Shown: positions 23,356 through 35,403, counted from the stretch's first letter. The stretch: DNA of 64,000 nucleotides from Codonopsis lanceolata (GCA_013146195.2 CM028377.1:100648435-100712434); one strand, 5' to 3'. Made by a program: numbers and translations. Notes: a model not told the origin generated them from the letters alone.

Positions 23356-25045
23356 ATTATAATATTCCTTTTTGAGTTAGGATTTATCGTGTGCCTTATT
23401 TGATGAAATTATCATCCATGAAATTGGTGAATTCGTCTTGACCATAGTTTCCCGGTGGTGTTAATAATGGATCTTGGAGCCTATCGCGAAATGTATTTTC
23501 TATATATTAGTGAAGCTTAGTTAAGCTGAGGTAAAAATATTCTCTAAACTGTACAACACATGAAGCCTTTCCTGGCTTTTAAACCGTAGAGTTCGTAGAT
23601 CCAGAAGAGAAGGAAGACATGGAGTGCTTCAACTGTTTGCATCTGAGGTTGTGATGCAAACATCAAAATTTTCGATGCGAGCACATCAGAGGTTGCGATG
23701 CATCGATTTGGTCCGCTCTTTGAGTGAAACTTTTGGTCGCCCCACACGTAGAACACCACCAATCCTTCAGCAATTGCTTGTCACACAATCAGGTAGCTCA
23801 TAGAAAAAGCTTTCAATAGAAGGGATATCGCCTATTAGGTGTTGCTGGATGAGATCAAGAGTAGAAAAATCGTCTGAAATTGCCATGACGGTCGGTCGAG
23901 AGAAGGACTTATTTGCTAGCTTGAGAAAGACGATCAGGAGCAAAACATGGATGGGAGGATGAGATTCATTGAGCTTAGAGTCATCCTAGGGCTTTTCCCC
24001 TTCATCTTTGACTTTGGTGGAATCCAGAGTAAGAAAAGTCGATTGTGCGGAAGGCCATGTGATTACCTCCCAAAGAAGATCATCTAAGGGATTCACATTC
24101 TCATTTGCTTTGGAAGAGAGAATAGACTTTTCACACTTCCCTTGACCTTTGTTTCTCAACACTTTTCCCTTGCAAAAATTTCTGGAAGACGATGTGCTTG
24201 TTAATTTCAAAAATTGGTTTTTCGATACACAATTTGAATTGCGATACAATATTGTATTTTTACTTGATGCGCATGGTTTTCCTTTCATTAATGACATAAT
24301 TTTCATTTTCCCCCCCAAAATGTACTTTACCGATTAAATAAAAACATGATGGACTTTTGGGATTAAATATTCTCCAAAAGGTACCGAAACCAAAAGATTC
24401 TTTTGTATTAAATTGACATTATAATTTAGAGTTCTATGGAAATGATAAAATCTAATGTTTGAGTTTTAATTAATTACTTTATTTGAAAGTCACATTTACC
24501 AATTTTATGGTATTATTCTTGCTGCAAGGTTAAGAATGGAGCCTCAGGCTTGCACAAAATACCCAAATCCTTAATCTCCATGCCCCAATGGTCCATTTTT
24601 CCTCATTACATCAACTCATTTTCAGATTGTTTAAAAGCACTTTGTCTATTTTGAACTTCAAATAAATATAAAAAAACAAGACTAACCATCAGAGCCCATC
24701 GAAACCGTGTCAGCCCAATGCCCGCCTGAGACCCGTATACTTAAGCCCATGGGTTGATCTACTATATTGGGCTTTTAAAATTGATGTCCGTCACTTAATG
24801 GGCTCATACCGAGCATCACTAAAGCCCACGGGCGTAGGGCCCATGCACACCCCTAAATTCCTAGTTGTTGCACGCTTTACTTTTGCAAATCAAACACACA
24901 AAGCAATGTTATTTAACAATAGCCATTCAAATCAACTGTGAAATTGTGGGTTTAATCGGGGATGAGGATAGCGGCGACATTTGCGGACGGTGGGGAAGAA
25001 GGATTTTTTCTATTTATTACTATTAATTGTTCAAATGTAAATGAA

Positions 25046-25430
25046 CTAGATCTTCATGTCCGTGCTTATAGCACGGTGCCAGTATATTTGATTTCATCAA
25101 TTGAAATGATAGTGTCTAAATAGAATGTGCGATTTAAAAAAAATGTTATAGTTAAGGGGTACATTGCTTCAAGTGATAGTTGAGGAATCGCATGGTGTGA
25201 CTTTGTAATATGAAGATAAAACATAGGAAGAAGAAAAATGAGTGACTGCTCATAATATTAATTGTAGGGGGAGACTTGTAATAGATAAAGAAAAAAATAA
25301 CGAGTTAAAAATGGATAACTACTCACACATGTGATGTGAGGGTGAATCTCAATCGTTAAATTTTTTAAGATAATTTAATCGCAACTTCTGAATAGCCCTA
25401 GTCAATTACCTAGTTGTTTTATAATATAGA
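25046..25430 (-). mobile_element. small non-autonomous Helitron
   Basis: Read on the minus strand: 5' TCTATATTATAAAAC at 25430, preceded by A. The 3' hairpin CCGTGCTATAAGCACGG is followed by ten bases and a terminal CTAG (25049-25046), then T. Insertion between A and T without target duplication, the 5' TC, the 3' CTRR and the subterminal hairpin all fit Helitrons. At 385 bp it has no Rep/helicase. Confidence 0.85.
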
Positions 25431-25484
25431 TAGCTTAAAAATATGTGACGACTAATATAATATATTTACTATTCAAAAGTATGA

Positions 25485-25616
25485 TACTATTTTCGTTCCG
25501 GACAAAGAGTCCCCGTTTAAAATAACACTTTCATATTTTAATTTTTAAAAATAGACTTTTTAAGTGAAATATCCAAAAATAGAATAACGAACTTTTTGCT
25601 TGGAACGGAGGGAGTA
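25485..25616. mobile_element. Stowaway-type MITE
   Basis: 132 bp between TA dinucleotides. The left end has TTTCGTTCCGGAC and the right end GGAACGGAGGGAGTA, the inverted repeats usual for Stowaway/Tc1-Mariner MITEs. Confidence 0.8.
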
Positions 25617-26187
25617 TTTAGTAAAATTACGGTTTGATAATTGGCATCCATGTTCTCTCATGTAATAATAAACCTTTTTTATATGATTTTTTTAATCTAA
25701 AAGTGTATCAAGAAGTGTTATTGGGAAATTGTTAGCACCACCAATAGTCTCGTCTTTACTTCTTGGTACATATTATGTGAAAACATTATCTTATATAGAA
25801 ACTTGTTATTAAAATGTATCGATATTAATTTTTTACAGCATAATTGTCAATACTTTTTGGCACCAAAGTCATTCCAAGTATACACTTAAGGTAAAAATTT
25901 GGATAAAATGATCTTATGTATTTTTTATTTTTTTTAATAAGACAGATCATCTTTATCCGATCCATCGTGTGTTGGTGGTTAAACTGTAAGAGAGTAAGAT
26001 TTCGTCTTACGAATTAAGATTCATAAGACGGTCTTCCATCATATCTACTCGTACACTTAATTAGTTGTGGAACATTTGTTAGCTTATTCTTTCTTCAGGA
26101 ATCGGTTATCAAATGAATCCCCTATCTAGCAAATAATTACTACTCACTAATTTCCACTCTAGTAACATTTTATTACCGTAAATCATT

Positions 26188-26840
26188 TTTGAAGGAGCTC
26201 GGCGTAAGTCTGCCTAGGTGGAGACACTTTAGGCCCCACCACTGACAAGCTAGTTGACGGAATACCCGGATAGACCGAGAGGAATGTACCTCGACCCACA
26301 TCAAGCTGTTAAGTTAGCTCGTCACAACCAGCTGCTCTTTTCCGCATTTGGACCAAAGCCAATAGTTCGATCTCGGCAAAATAACCATGTCAGCTCGGCC
26401 TCGGCAATAGCGAGCCAAGCGCGGCACGAGGCAACCATAGCACTATAGCTTTGTTCAAAACCTGATTATACGACAGAGGTACTGCCACACACAACCAACT
26501 ACTCCCCCGATAAACGCACAGTCTCACTGCGCCACTTACCTAGCACAGAAACAGAGCAATGATGAAGGGCCGCACCTCTCCCTTAATGGAAAATCGCCAC
26601 CTCACATCATCTTTAGGTATAAATAAGAGACATTCCTTACATTTATTTCTTAGGCCAAATATAAATATCCAAACCGCAAAGACAACATTAATTCCGGTCA
26701 AAAGTTCATTAGAGTGCTCTCTATATACTGCATTTATTGCCTTACATATCAGAAAAATCTCATTCTCTCGCCAAAGGGTTTAAGTCGGGCCACACCCGAC
26801 TCCTTAACGGCGTTGCTAACTTGTGCAGGATGGAGTATCA
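26188..26840 (+). repeat. LTR-like sequence (solo LTR), limits approximate
   Basis: A relatively GC-rich island that starts near TGAAGGAGCTCGG. It has GGTATAAATAAGAGAC (TATA, about 26616) followed by a leader-like region and TTGTGCAGG near 26825. The layout fits an LTR promoter and R region. No target duplication was found, so the identification is tentative. Confidence 0.4.
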
Positions 26841-27523
26841 TATCATCCACGTCATTGTCCAACTCATCGACTTCTTTGCCTACGTGGACGAAAGATAAGT
26901 TCACCATAAATTTGGTGTGATCAATTTCATTTTGATTTATAAATTTGAAATTAAAAAAATTATAAAATGAGAAAATGTCAAAGAAAAAAAAAAAGAATGC
27001 ACACATTCATTGCTAGTAGTGAATAAAACTTCATCTACTTGATGATGCAATCACATCGTAAATAAAAAGATATGTCGAGAGCAAGATGCGGCAATGAGAG
27101 GGTTTACTTAGTTTGGTTTGGTTTGTTTAGGTCAAAACCACGAATTGAATCAATTTATATTAGTTTCAAAATTTTCAAATATAATCGAATCAAATAAAGC
27201 TTGGAATTGAACTAAACTAAACCACTTGGTTTAGTTTGGTTTTGTGGTTTATATAAATTACTTTTAATCAACTTAACCAATAATAACAATAACAATAAAA
27301 ATAAGATTTAAATTTAGAATTAACATCAAACATTATAAAATAACTTCATAAAAGTAAATTATCATAAATAAAACAATACATATTCTAAAATAAACACAAA
27401 CAATCGAAAAAATAAAATTTCTTCAACAATCTAGATTTTGGTTTGGCTTATTGTCTAAATCAGAGACCTAGATTATGCACATCAGATGATCCAACGAGAT
27501 CAGAATAGTTAACAAATGTTATA

Positions 27524-28033
27524 TACTCCCCCGTTTTCAAATAATCGACTTCTTTGACCCAACACACTATTTAAGAAAAAGTACTTGACAATATTATAAA
27601 TATTGATGTAATGTGTGAATTCCTTTAATTCCATTGAATATGTGGTCATAATTAAAGTAGGTAGAAAATGTAAGGATGAAATGGTAAAAACTTTTTTAAA
27701 AAATAAAGTTTTGAAAGAAGACAATTATTTTGGAACGGACAAAAAAGAAAACCAGACAATTATTTGAAAACGGAGGGATCAGTCCCAAAATTATTGCCCA
27801 TATCTTTCTTTTTTCATCCGTCCAAAATAAATGTCTTGTTTGAAACTTCTATTTTTAGCACAACACTTTTATCATTTTAACATTACTTTTTCATCATACT
27901 TTAATTATATCACATACACATAAGTTTTAAAGTAAACTACACATCAAACTAATATTAATAATCCAGTCAAATGTGTTTTCTTAAACCGTGCACCAAATCA
28001 ACTCAGACGATAATTTTGGGACGGAGGGAATAC
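27524..28033. mobile_element. two adjacent Stowaway-type MITEs
   Basis: 27524-27781 runs TACTCCCCCGTTTTC ... GAAAACGGAGGGA. 27810-28033 runs TCATCCGTCCAAAATAA ... TTGGGACGGAGGGAATA. Both have the CTCCGT-type inverted repeats. Confidence 0.7.
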
Positions 28034-28035
28034 TA

Positions 28036-28044
28036 TTATATATG

Positions 28045-28093
<49 letters not shown>
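28036..28093 (+). repeat. (TA)n(TG)n microsatellite
   Basis: About 23 bp of TA repeats followed by about 28 bp of TG repeats, immediately beside the MITE at 27810-28033. Confidence 0.97.
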
Positions 28094-28094
<1 letters not shown>

Positions 28095-28422
28095 TTGATT
28101 TGGTTTGGTATCGTTCGATTCCGTGATTTTATAGTTCCGATGTACCCTAATAACAACGAAAGAAAAAATATGAGCGATAAGGCAATGCTTAAACATGCTC
28201 ATGGAAAACAACATACACAATTAGATAAATTAATGGAAAGCTTACATGGTGTAGTGCATGATTGAAAAGGGTGCAAGAACAGCATACACATGAAAAAAAA
28301 TACAAACAAAACAAACTTCAACAAGACTACTATATATTGAATCAGATTACATGAACGCTCTTAACGTTGTTATTGTGACTTGTTATGTATCGATCCATCT
28401 TTCCAAGATAGCGCACTCCAAA

Positions 28423-31400
28423 TTAATTAGCCTGATTGCTTCGAACGGACTCCGCCTCTTTGAATGCAACTCCTCTTAGTACCAATCGATGATACGCAGC
28501 CGCGAGCATTGCTCCTAGAAATGGTCCGACCCAAAATATCCACTGTTTGCGCACACCACCATGCGTTATGATCGATTACAAGTTAGTAACTCTTTTATTA
28601 AACTGAAACATGAACTAGTACGTAACATTTAAATTACAAACGAGGCGGTGCCTAGGAGAAGTGTGTGAATATGTACGTACTTGGTCATTCCATGTATGTT
28701 GGTGGTTGTAAACGACGGCGGTACCAAAACTCCTAGCTGGGTTGATGCTGGTACCAGTGATGGGAATGGTGGCCAAGTGAACTATAAATACAGCAAAACC
28801 AATACATAGCGGAGCCAAGTCCTGTTCCACACACCTCATCTCATCAAAATCAATAATTCTAACGATTATGATCTGTAAGACGATTTCATAAAAGACCTAG
28901 TATGTATAAAAAACCTCGAGTTCTCGAGTACTTACAGGAACGTGAGGGTCGCGTGCACGTCTTTTAGGGTCTGTAGCAGTAAAGACCACAAAGACAAGAA
29001 TGAAAGTGCCAATAATCTCAGCACCCAAGGCTGCACCTTTCGTGTAACCAGGTGCTACAGAGTTGGCTCCCCCACCCAATGCATTGTAGTAGTGCTTCAT
29101 GAATAACTTCACTAATCCTGCGCCGCATATGGCTCCCAAGCACTGTGCTACCATATAACCCACCGCACGCACCAACGGCACTTTCCTCGCTATGAAGAGT
29201 CCCAATGTTACCGCCGGATTTATATGACCACCTTTAATTTCCCCAAGCCAAAACAAAACTCAAAATATGAGCTTTAAAAAAAATCACACATAAAACCAAT
29301 ATAAAGAATCAAGTCAATTATTTTTTTTAATCTGTGCGTCAAATCAACTAAGACGATAATTTAGGAACGAAGGGAGTAGTACTAAAACAGAAATTGCGTA
29401 GTTTTATGTTAAATGACTGACACGTGTCAATTTTTTTATAAAATAAAAGAAGATTTTGTATTTGTTTTTTTCAAGTATAGTTTAATTTAAAACCAAATTT
29501 TATCATATTTAAATTATACAAGTTTAACTTGTCAGAAACTCTTCAATTCTCATGCATTTTCATTTCCTTATACTATTTTATTGTTACAAATTATTTAGCG
29601 GACAATTTTATGTTAATATTTTCTTCTATTAATATATGTCAATTAATTATTAATTGTGTAAATTTTTCATCAAATGACGGTCTATAATTTTTTTACACAA
29701 ACGGCCATTGGATCACCAACATTGCTAGCCTTACAACTACTTCTACAACTTTCATTACAACTAAGCTTTGAAGAAGGGTAAATTTGTCTTTGTCTAAAAC
29801 AATTTTCCCCAATTCAAGACTTAGTTGTAAGGAAAGTTGTAGGATTAGTTATAAAGATATCATTTTCCTTGGACTCCTGTCAGTCACTATCTTTGTTTTG
29901 ATTTATTTAAAATTTGGTTGCCCACATGTAGTGTTCAAATATTGTTTGTGTAAAAGGGATTCTACACTGCAGATAGATGAAAATTTAATATTAATTACTA
30001 TTAACAGAAGACATTGTTGCCACATCGACTTCAGTTAAAGTGATCAATTTCATCACTACAAAAATTACTAATTAATCTATATCTGCTAATTATTAATTAT
30101 TTCATTTTTAAGTTTTTTTTTTCTACAGAAAAGAAAATCTTTCGATTACCCATTTGAATGATTAATTTCAATCTATTCTATTGATTATTACTAAAATAGA
30201 ACTTCTGCTACCACGTGACAGCTTTCGGTGAAATTACTATCATGTGTCAACTTTCTATAAAATAAGAATAAAAATTCTTTTGTCAAATATAGCTTAATTT
30301 AAAACTAGACTTTATTCTATTTAATTTATACAAGTTTTTCTTCGACAAAAACTTTTCGATGCTCATCAATTTTCATTTCCCTACTATTTTATTTATACAA
30401 GTTATTTACAGGACAAATTTATCTTAACTTTTTTTTCTATTAATATATATATCTATTAACTATTAATTGATAAAGTTTTTATCCACCAACCGTATAGATT
30501 TTTTTTATACAATCGGCCTTTAGATCATGACGCGTGTCAATCAAAACATTTGTCTTGATTTACTTAAATTTTGGTTACCCACGAGTTATGTTCAAAAAAG
30601 TCATTTGTGTAAAAATGTTTCTACACTGCTGGTGGATGAAAATTTAATTCTTATTAAATACTACTAACACATGCTACTGCTAACAGATGACGACTTTTTG
30701 TTAAAATGATCAATTTCACCAAAAAATTACTAATTAATATATATCAATTAATTATTGAATTACTTTATTTCTTAAGCCATTTTTCTACATAAAATTTCTA
30801 GACAAATCTTCCAATTACCCATTCATTGATCAATTTCAATATTTATATTTGTTCAAAGTATTCTAATTTAAAATTTTAATTACTTATAACAAGTTTAAAA
30901 ATTATCTTATTATAAATCGTTTTTGCAAACAAAAATATTATTCAAACAGTGAATCGCATGTATATAAACTAGTAGATAAATAAGTGTTGTGCAATAACAC
31001 GATAAAATACGTATTGCCTAATTTTGTTTATATTAATTAACCATTACCCGCGAGGAATAAATATGGAAGAGTTAAAATTGATTTTTGGTGGAGAAAGTGA
31101 CGGTTTTGGAACATAAAATTAAATTGGAGAATGAGGCTGATATTATGGATAATCGTCCCTAAACCACCCGATTCCCATTCCTATTTATAAACTATCGTTT
31201 GGTTTCATCTTACAAGATCAGAAGACTTTTTGAATAACTTCTATTTGTATTATAAGAATTCATGTGCATTTTTTTTCTTGTTCTTTGTTTTTTTAGGGGG
31301 GGGGGAGAGGGGAATTTAGAGGAATAATGGAAAATTTTACTTATTAAATAACAACAATTGGGTATCGGACACAACAAGAAGTCAAATCTATCTTTATTCC

Positions 31401-32557
31401 AAAATAATCGTTTATTTTATCTCATGATCAAATTATTAAAAGAATTAAATTTTCATGCATCCACCGGTGATGTAGAATTATTTTTACATAAGTGACCTTC
31501 GGATCACGACACGTCGCCAATCAAAATCTAAAAAAAAATCAAGATAAAGATTGTAATTTACATGTGTCATGTTCCAAAAGCGCCTTGCGTGAAAAAAAGA
31601 TTATATACCACCAATTAATAAAAAAATTACTCTTTCAGAAATCAAATATAGTACTATATTTGTCCTAAATTAAGTATTCATTTTTAATTTTTTATTCATG
31701 ACCCTGAGCGAAAGTAAATATTCATTTTGTGGACAAGACATTACTTTTTTTCTAGTAGATACAAATTATTTATGGTGAAAATCTATTTGTTCAGCACAAA
31801 TTAAAGGTCTAATTAAGTGAAATTAAACCAAAAAAATAATAGTAGTAGGAGTAAATAATATGATTTGAATTTAAAATATTATTTTATTTAGTTATTACAT
31901 ATAAAGTGATGTTTCAAATGAATATCTAGCTAAGCGTACGTAAATAGTTCTAAGCATTTCCAAGGTGAAAATAAAAAATTATACTCCTACTTACTATTTT
32001 TAGAATGGGATGCGCTTTTACTATTTTGAGAATGAGATGCGGTTTCTTTAAAGGGTAATGATTGGGTCATTCTCGTATCAAAATATGAGTATTTGATGAT
32101 GTGATACACTCTCATTAGTTGGAGTGATGAGACTCACAAAATGTTCAACCAATAAGAGTATGTCACGTCATAAACTACTCATATTTTGATACAAAATAAG
32201 AGTAATCTTAGCTTTACTTTCTTTAAAACAGTAAGCAAAAAAAGGTGTAAGTTTTGTGCAGTAATACGTACCAGAGATGCCGAAGGTACAATAGACGAGG
32301 ACGAAGATTGTGCCACCAAAGGCCCAAGCAATGCCGAGGAGGCCGACACCATCACAAGGGGTGTCGGAGTGTTTTTTATGGCCGATGACGGTGGCTATGG
32401 TGACGTAGAGGAAGATGAGAGTGGCAACGAATTCTGCAATCACGTCTCTATAGAATGACCTTAGCTTCAGCTCATTCATGCCCAAGAGTGGTGCTGGTGG
32501 CGGGTCTACGTAGTCCTTTCTAGCTACATTATGGTGGCTCTTACCTGCAGCTTCCAT
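28423..32557 (-). CDS. PIP2: PIP2-type plasma-membrane aquaporin, four exons
   Basis: PIP2 proteins are tetrameric water channels (some also pass H2O2 or CO2) of the plasma membrane. Exons: 32557-32272, 29231-28936, 28821-28681 and 28542-28423, all with GT/AG borders, giving 280 residues, the usual PIP2 length. The NPA boxes are at residues 100-102 and 221-223. The selectivity filter should be F80, H209, T218 and R224, the water-specific PIP set. The short N-terminus with KDYVDPPPAP and a C-terminus ending ESVRSNQAN indicate PIP2 rather than PIP1. Odd points: the loop B serine of RKVSL is Pro114 and the loop D serine position is Arg187, while the gating His192 and a C-terminal Ser273 remain. 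Intron 1 is 3040 bp; the other introns are 114 and 138 bp. The start is the only ATG in the conserved N-terminus. No stops or frameshifts are present. Confidence 0.95.
29405..30850 (+). repeat. tandem duplication inside aquaporin intron 1
   Basis: Copy 1 (about 29405-30180) and copy 2 (about 30213-30850) are diverged direct repeats in the same order. Shared landmarks are ACACGTGTCAATTTT/CATGTGTCAACTTT, TTTTCATTTCC, TTCTATTAATATAT, GTTACCCAC/GTTGCCCAC, TTCTACACTGC and TTACTAATTAAT. A shorter third remnant is near 31440-31620. Copy 1 carries an extra MITE. Confidence 0.8.
29727..29858. mobile_element. small MITE in duplication copy 1
   Basis: Roughly 40-bp imperfect inverted arms (TTACAACTACTTCTACAACT on the left; reverse complement of TTGTAAGGAAAGTTGTAGG on the right). 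It is absent from the matching point in copy 2, so it inserted after the duplication. Confidence 0.7.
32054..32213. mobile_element. MITE near the intron 1 donor of the aquaporin gene
   Basis: About 55-bp imperfect terminal inverted repeats centred on GTATCAAAATATGAGTA and its complement TACTCATATTTTGATAC. It lies 58 bp downstream of the exon 1 donor. Confidence 0.75.

Positions 32558-32593
<36 letters not shown>
32558..32593 (-). repeat. (GT)n(GA)n microsatellite in the aquaporin 5' UTR
   Basis: Read on the gene's strand, a GT run then a GA run ends at the base next to the ATG. Such CT/GA tracts are common in plant 5' UTRs and can vary in length. Confidence 0.95.
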
Positions 32594-32643
32594 CAAAGGA
32601 TGCTAGTGAAGTTGTGGGTATGGAACTCAAGAAATTGTGATGC

Positions 32644-32650
32644 TTATATA
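32644..32650 (-). promoter_or_regulatory. TATA box of the aquaporin gene
   Basis: CCTATATAAGC on the minus strand, 87 bp upstream of the ATG. This predicts transcription starting roughly 30 bp downstream and a 5' UTR of about 55-60 bp. Confidence 0.65.
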
Positions 32651-32659
32651 GGTGAATTT

Positions 32660-34283
32660 ATCAATTTACTGTTGTTTATTCTTTTAGTCAGAGTATACTT
32701 AATACTAAAAATTATGTTTACATTCTCTATAACATTTCAAATTTATTCTTTATATTTGATATTAACTTATTGATTATGGGTAAAAACTTAGGTAAGATAA
32801 TCTTACAAATATTTTTTATAAGAAGAATTTTCTTTACTCGATCTATTATGTGTTGGTGAGTTAAGTTATGAGATTGTGGGACTCCGTCTTACGAATTAAG
32901 ATCCGTAAAACCGTGTTATATGAGACCTATCTACTCTTATAATGATCACCAACTCTCATGCTAATCATATATCCTTAAACTTTTCCAAGGAACTCTTTGT
33001 AAGGACGGAGGGAGTAGTACTATCTCATTTTCTTCAAAAATAATTAACACATGCATTATTATGTGCTTAATAACTTAGCGGTGTGTCATGCAGAACAAAC
33101 TTTTGAGCTCGGAGCGTTACAATTATACTTGTATGGAGCGTTACAATATATAGTTGTCATGTTAGTGCAAATCAGAAAATTTATAAAAACAAAAAGTTTA
33201 GTTTAGTTTTTTTTTTTTTTTTTTTTTGATTTTCTAAATCTAACCAAATCCCCAAAGACCCTCCAATAAGATTCGACCATGGAACCAAGTACCAACAGCA
33301 AAGGGAATGGGTGCTCTAATCAATAAAGCAAACACTGAATCTCATCATAATAATTCTCAAATGTGACCACTTATTTTAGGAAGAGGGGAATATAATGCTA
33401 TACTTTTTAGTTTTTTTCTTTGAGAAATTAAGAATTAACATGTCATGATACATGGCTCTATTTGTCTAGCTGGGTGCTGAGACATGTTAAGCGTTTTGCT
33501 TATTTATTTGCAACCTCGTACGTATGTTTTGTTGTAACAATAACTACTTCACGAATCCAAAAATTAAAAATTAAAATAAAAGCTGTACATTAGTAATTAC
33601 TTAAATAAGAGTAGCATTTTTTGTGCACATAAATAATAACAGTAAATTCCTGTGAGACTGATTTACATATTTTAGAAGGAACACGAAAATTATTTCAAAA
33701 CGCTATTTTTCATAAACAAACTATTTGAAAACGTAGCATATTTTTAAAACGCTACAAATTGGAGCGTTTTATAACGGCGCTTAAAAATTCACAGATTGAC
33801 CAAAACGCTACACCAAACAAGCACTTAATTCCTAAGACGAAACACTATTCTCTCACACTTCAACCCACCAATATACGATGAGTCGAGTCAAACGGATCCG
33901 TCTTTCATAAAATATCTCTAAGACTGTCTTTTTCAAATGGATCCGTCTTTCACACATCTTGGCTGGAATCTTTATTATAAATAAGCCAAGCTGATCAAAA
34001 ATAAAATGAAAAGGAAGTAAAAAGAGTCTAAATGACAGAAACACTCACCTTGATCTCATCATCCAATTGCAAGCCAATAACCATTCAGATTCGATTTCAA
34101 AAGAAATATTCTGTGAATGAGTGTTATCATTGCCCCGGTATAAACGTCTATTATGTCTCCTATTTTCTCAAAATAATTAGCATTATTTTAATAAATTCCC
34201 TAATGAATGGGCATTTTTGTTGCTATTATTTATTTGTCTTCCGCGAGGTGTCGCCATGTCGGCAGCCCCATAACTGTACATTG
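32660..34283. other. intergenic, upstream of the aquaporin gene
   Basis: AT-rich, without a gene. It contains a Stowaway-type end near 33003-33018 (GACGGAGGGAGTAG) and a 23-T run near 33207. Distal promoter elements of the aquaporin may lie here but none can be named. Confidence 0.5.
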
Positions 34284-34585
34284 AGGGTTTATTTGATAGT
34301 CAGACAAGGATAAACAGTATTATTAATCCTAGTATTAATAGTGCCCTCGCTATTAATCATCACTTGTATATCGGAGGTAGTTTTGAGATTACAAATGTTA
34401 ATCCCATTTTTTTTTGTAAGTGCACTAATAATACCACCCTCCCCCTTGGTATTAATAGTGAGGGAATAATGACTTTATCCGGATAACTCGTGCTATTAGC
34501 CCCGACCACCTATTGTGTACCAAACACCAAACAACTCGGTTTATTAATCCTATCTGACCTTAATCTTGGCTACCAAACGACACAT
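34284..34585. mobile_element. MITE, about 300 bp
   Basis: Left end GTTTATTTGATAGTCAGACA; the reverse-complemented right end has GTCGTTTGGTAGCC and GTCAGATAGGATTA. It has the GTTTGGTAG...CAGATAAGG style of a common plant MITE group. The interior has ATTAATAGTG repeats. Confidence 0.65.
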
Positions 34586-35403
34586 AAGACTGAAACTAAT
34601 ATGTGTTCGCTTACTAAGCATGTCGTTGTTTTAACAAAAAAATTAGTGATGGTCCGTTTTGATTCGACTTTTTCTAGAGGAAATACTATTGGATAGTTAA
34701 CTTTTAAAGATGAAAATTTGTTGTGATGGTCCGTTTTGATAACACAACATATTCGAACGTTGCATTTACACTGATTGTACTGAAAAATCTTTATTTTTAA
34801 GCCCGTAACGTAAAGTATTGATTGCTATTTGAGATGAATATATACTTGTGTCATTTGCTTACTTCAAACTTTGCGTAAAGATTTAGTTGAATTTAACCAT
34901 TATGGAAAGATTAAATTCCCTGAATATTTTCATGAATATATATTTGGTAACTTCATAGAACCTTGTAAAGTTCACATCCTTGATTATAAGCAAAGAATAT
35001 TGCACATGTTATTGTTCCCACGTTCATCTCATGGCAGAATCCAATTACAATTTGTAATTAAATGTTGACAATTCCACATAGTATGCAGAATTTTAACAAA
35101 TTTTTCAATTCATCTATGTGAAATATATAGCATTGCGCTCCAATAATCTAGCATATGACTTGGATCTTGGATAACACTCACTTCATTCATAAATAAGTGT
35201 TTTATTTTGAGTTTTTAAAATCAAATTGATTGTTTTTTATATGAAAATTTAACTTATAGTACACAAGAAGTATTATAAATTATGCGTTCAGTGGTTTCCG
35301 AAGAAAAAAAACGTCAAATTTTAATTTGAAAAACAATTAGTTTGAATTTAAAAAGACAAAATAGAACACATATTTAGGACCGAAAGAGTAGATAATCAAC
35401 AAT
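34586..35403. other. AT-rich intergenic sequence
   Basis: No gene recognised. A Stowaway-like remnant may lie near 35300-35395. Confidence 0.45.

Larger units (their letters stand above)
22486..24400. mobile_element. Mutator-like non-autonomous element (copy E) with MITE insertions
   Basis: The left end GGAATAATTGCGGGCTAG (22486) and a right end near 24400 (TGTACTTTACCGATTAAAT, then CTCCAAAAGGTACCG) match the family. It carries a GATGCAAACATC-type repeat near 23640-23705. It has received a MITE (22795-23170) and a foldback (23240-23355). No clear target duplication was found. Confidence 0.65.
21182..24858. mobile_element. hAT-like non-autonomous element with nested insertions (G1)
   Basis: The left arm (21182-21360) and right arm (about 24680-24858) match the two halves of the compact element at 38628-39283. 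The ends are TAGGGGTGAGCA and TGCACACCCCTA. TCCTAGTT occurs at both flanks (21174-21181 and 24859-24866), with a 3-nt asymmetry at the right end. About 3 kb between the arms consists of two Mutator-like elements plus MITEs. Confidence 0.75.

Noticed and set aside
21182..24866. Copies D and E as one large Mutator element
   Set aside because: Copy D has its own exact 10-bp target duplication, and E has separate family-type ends on both sides.
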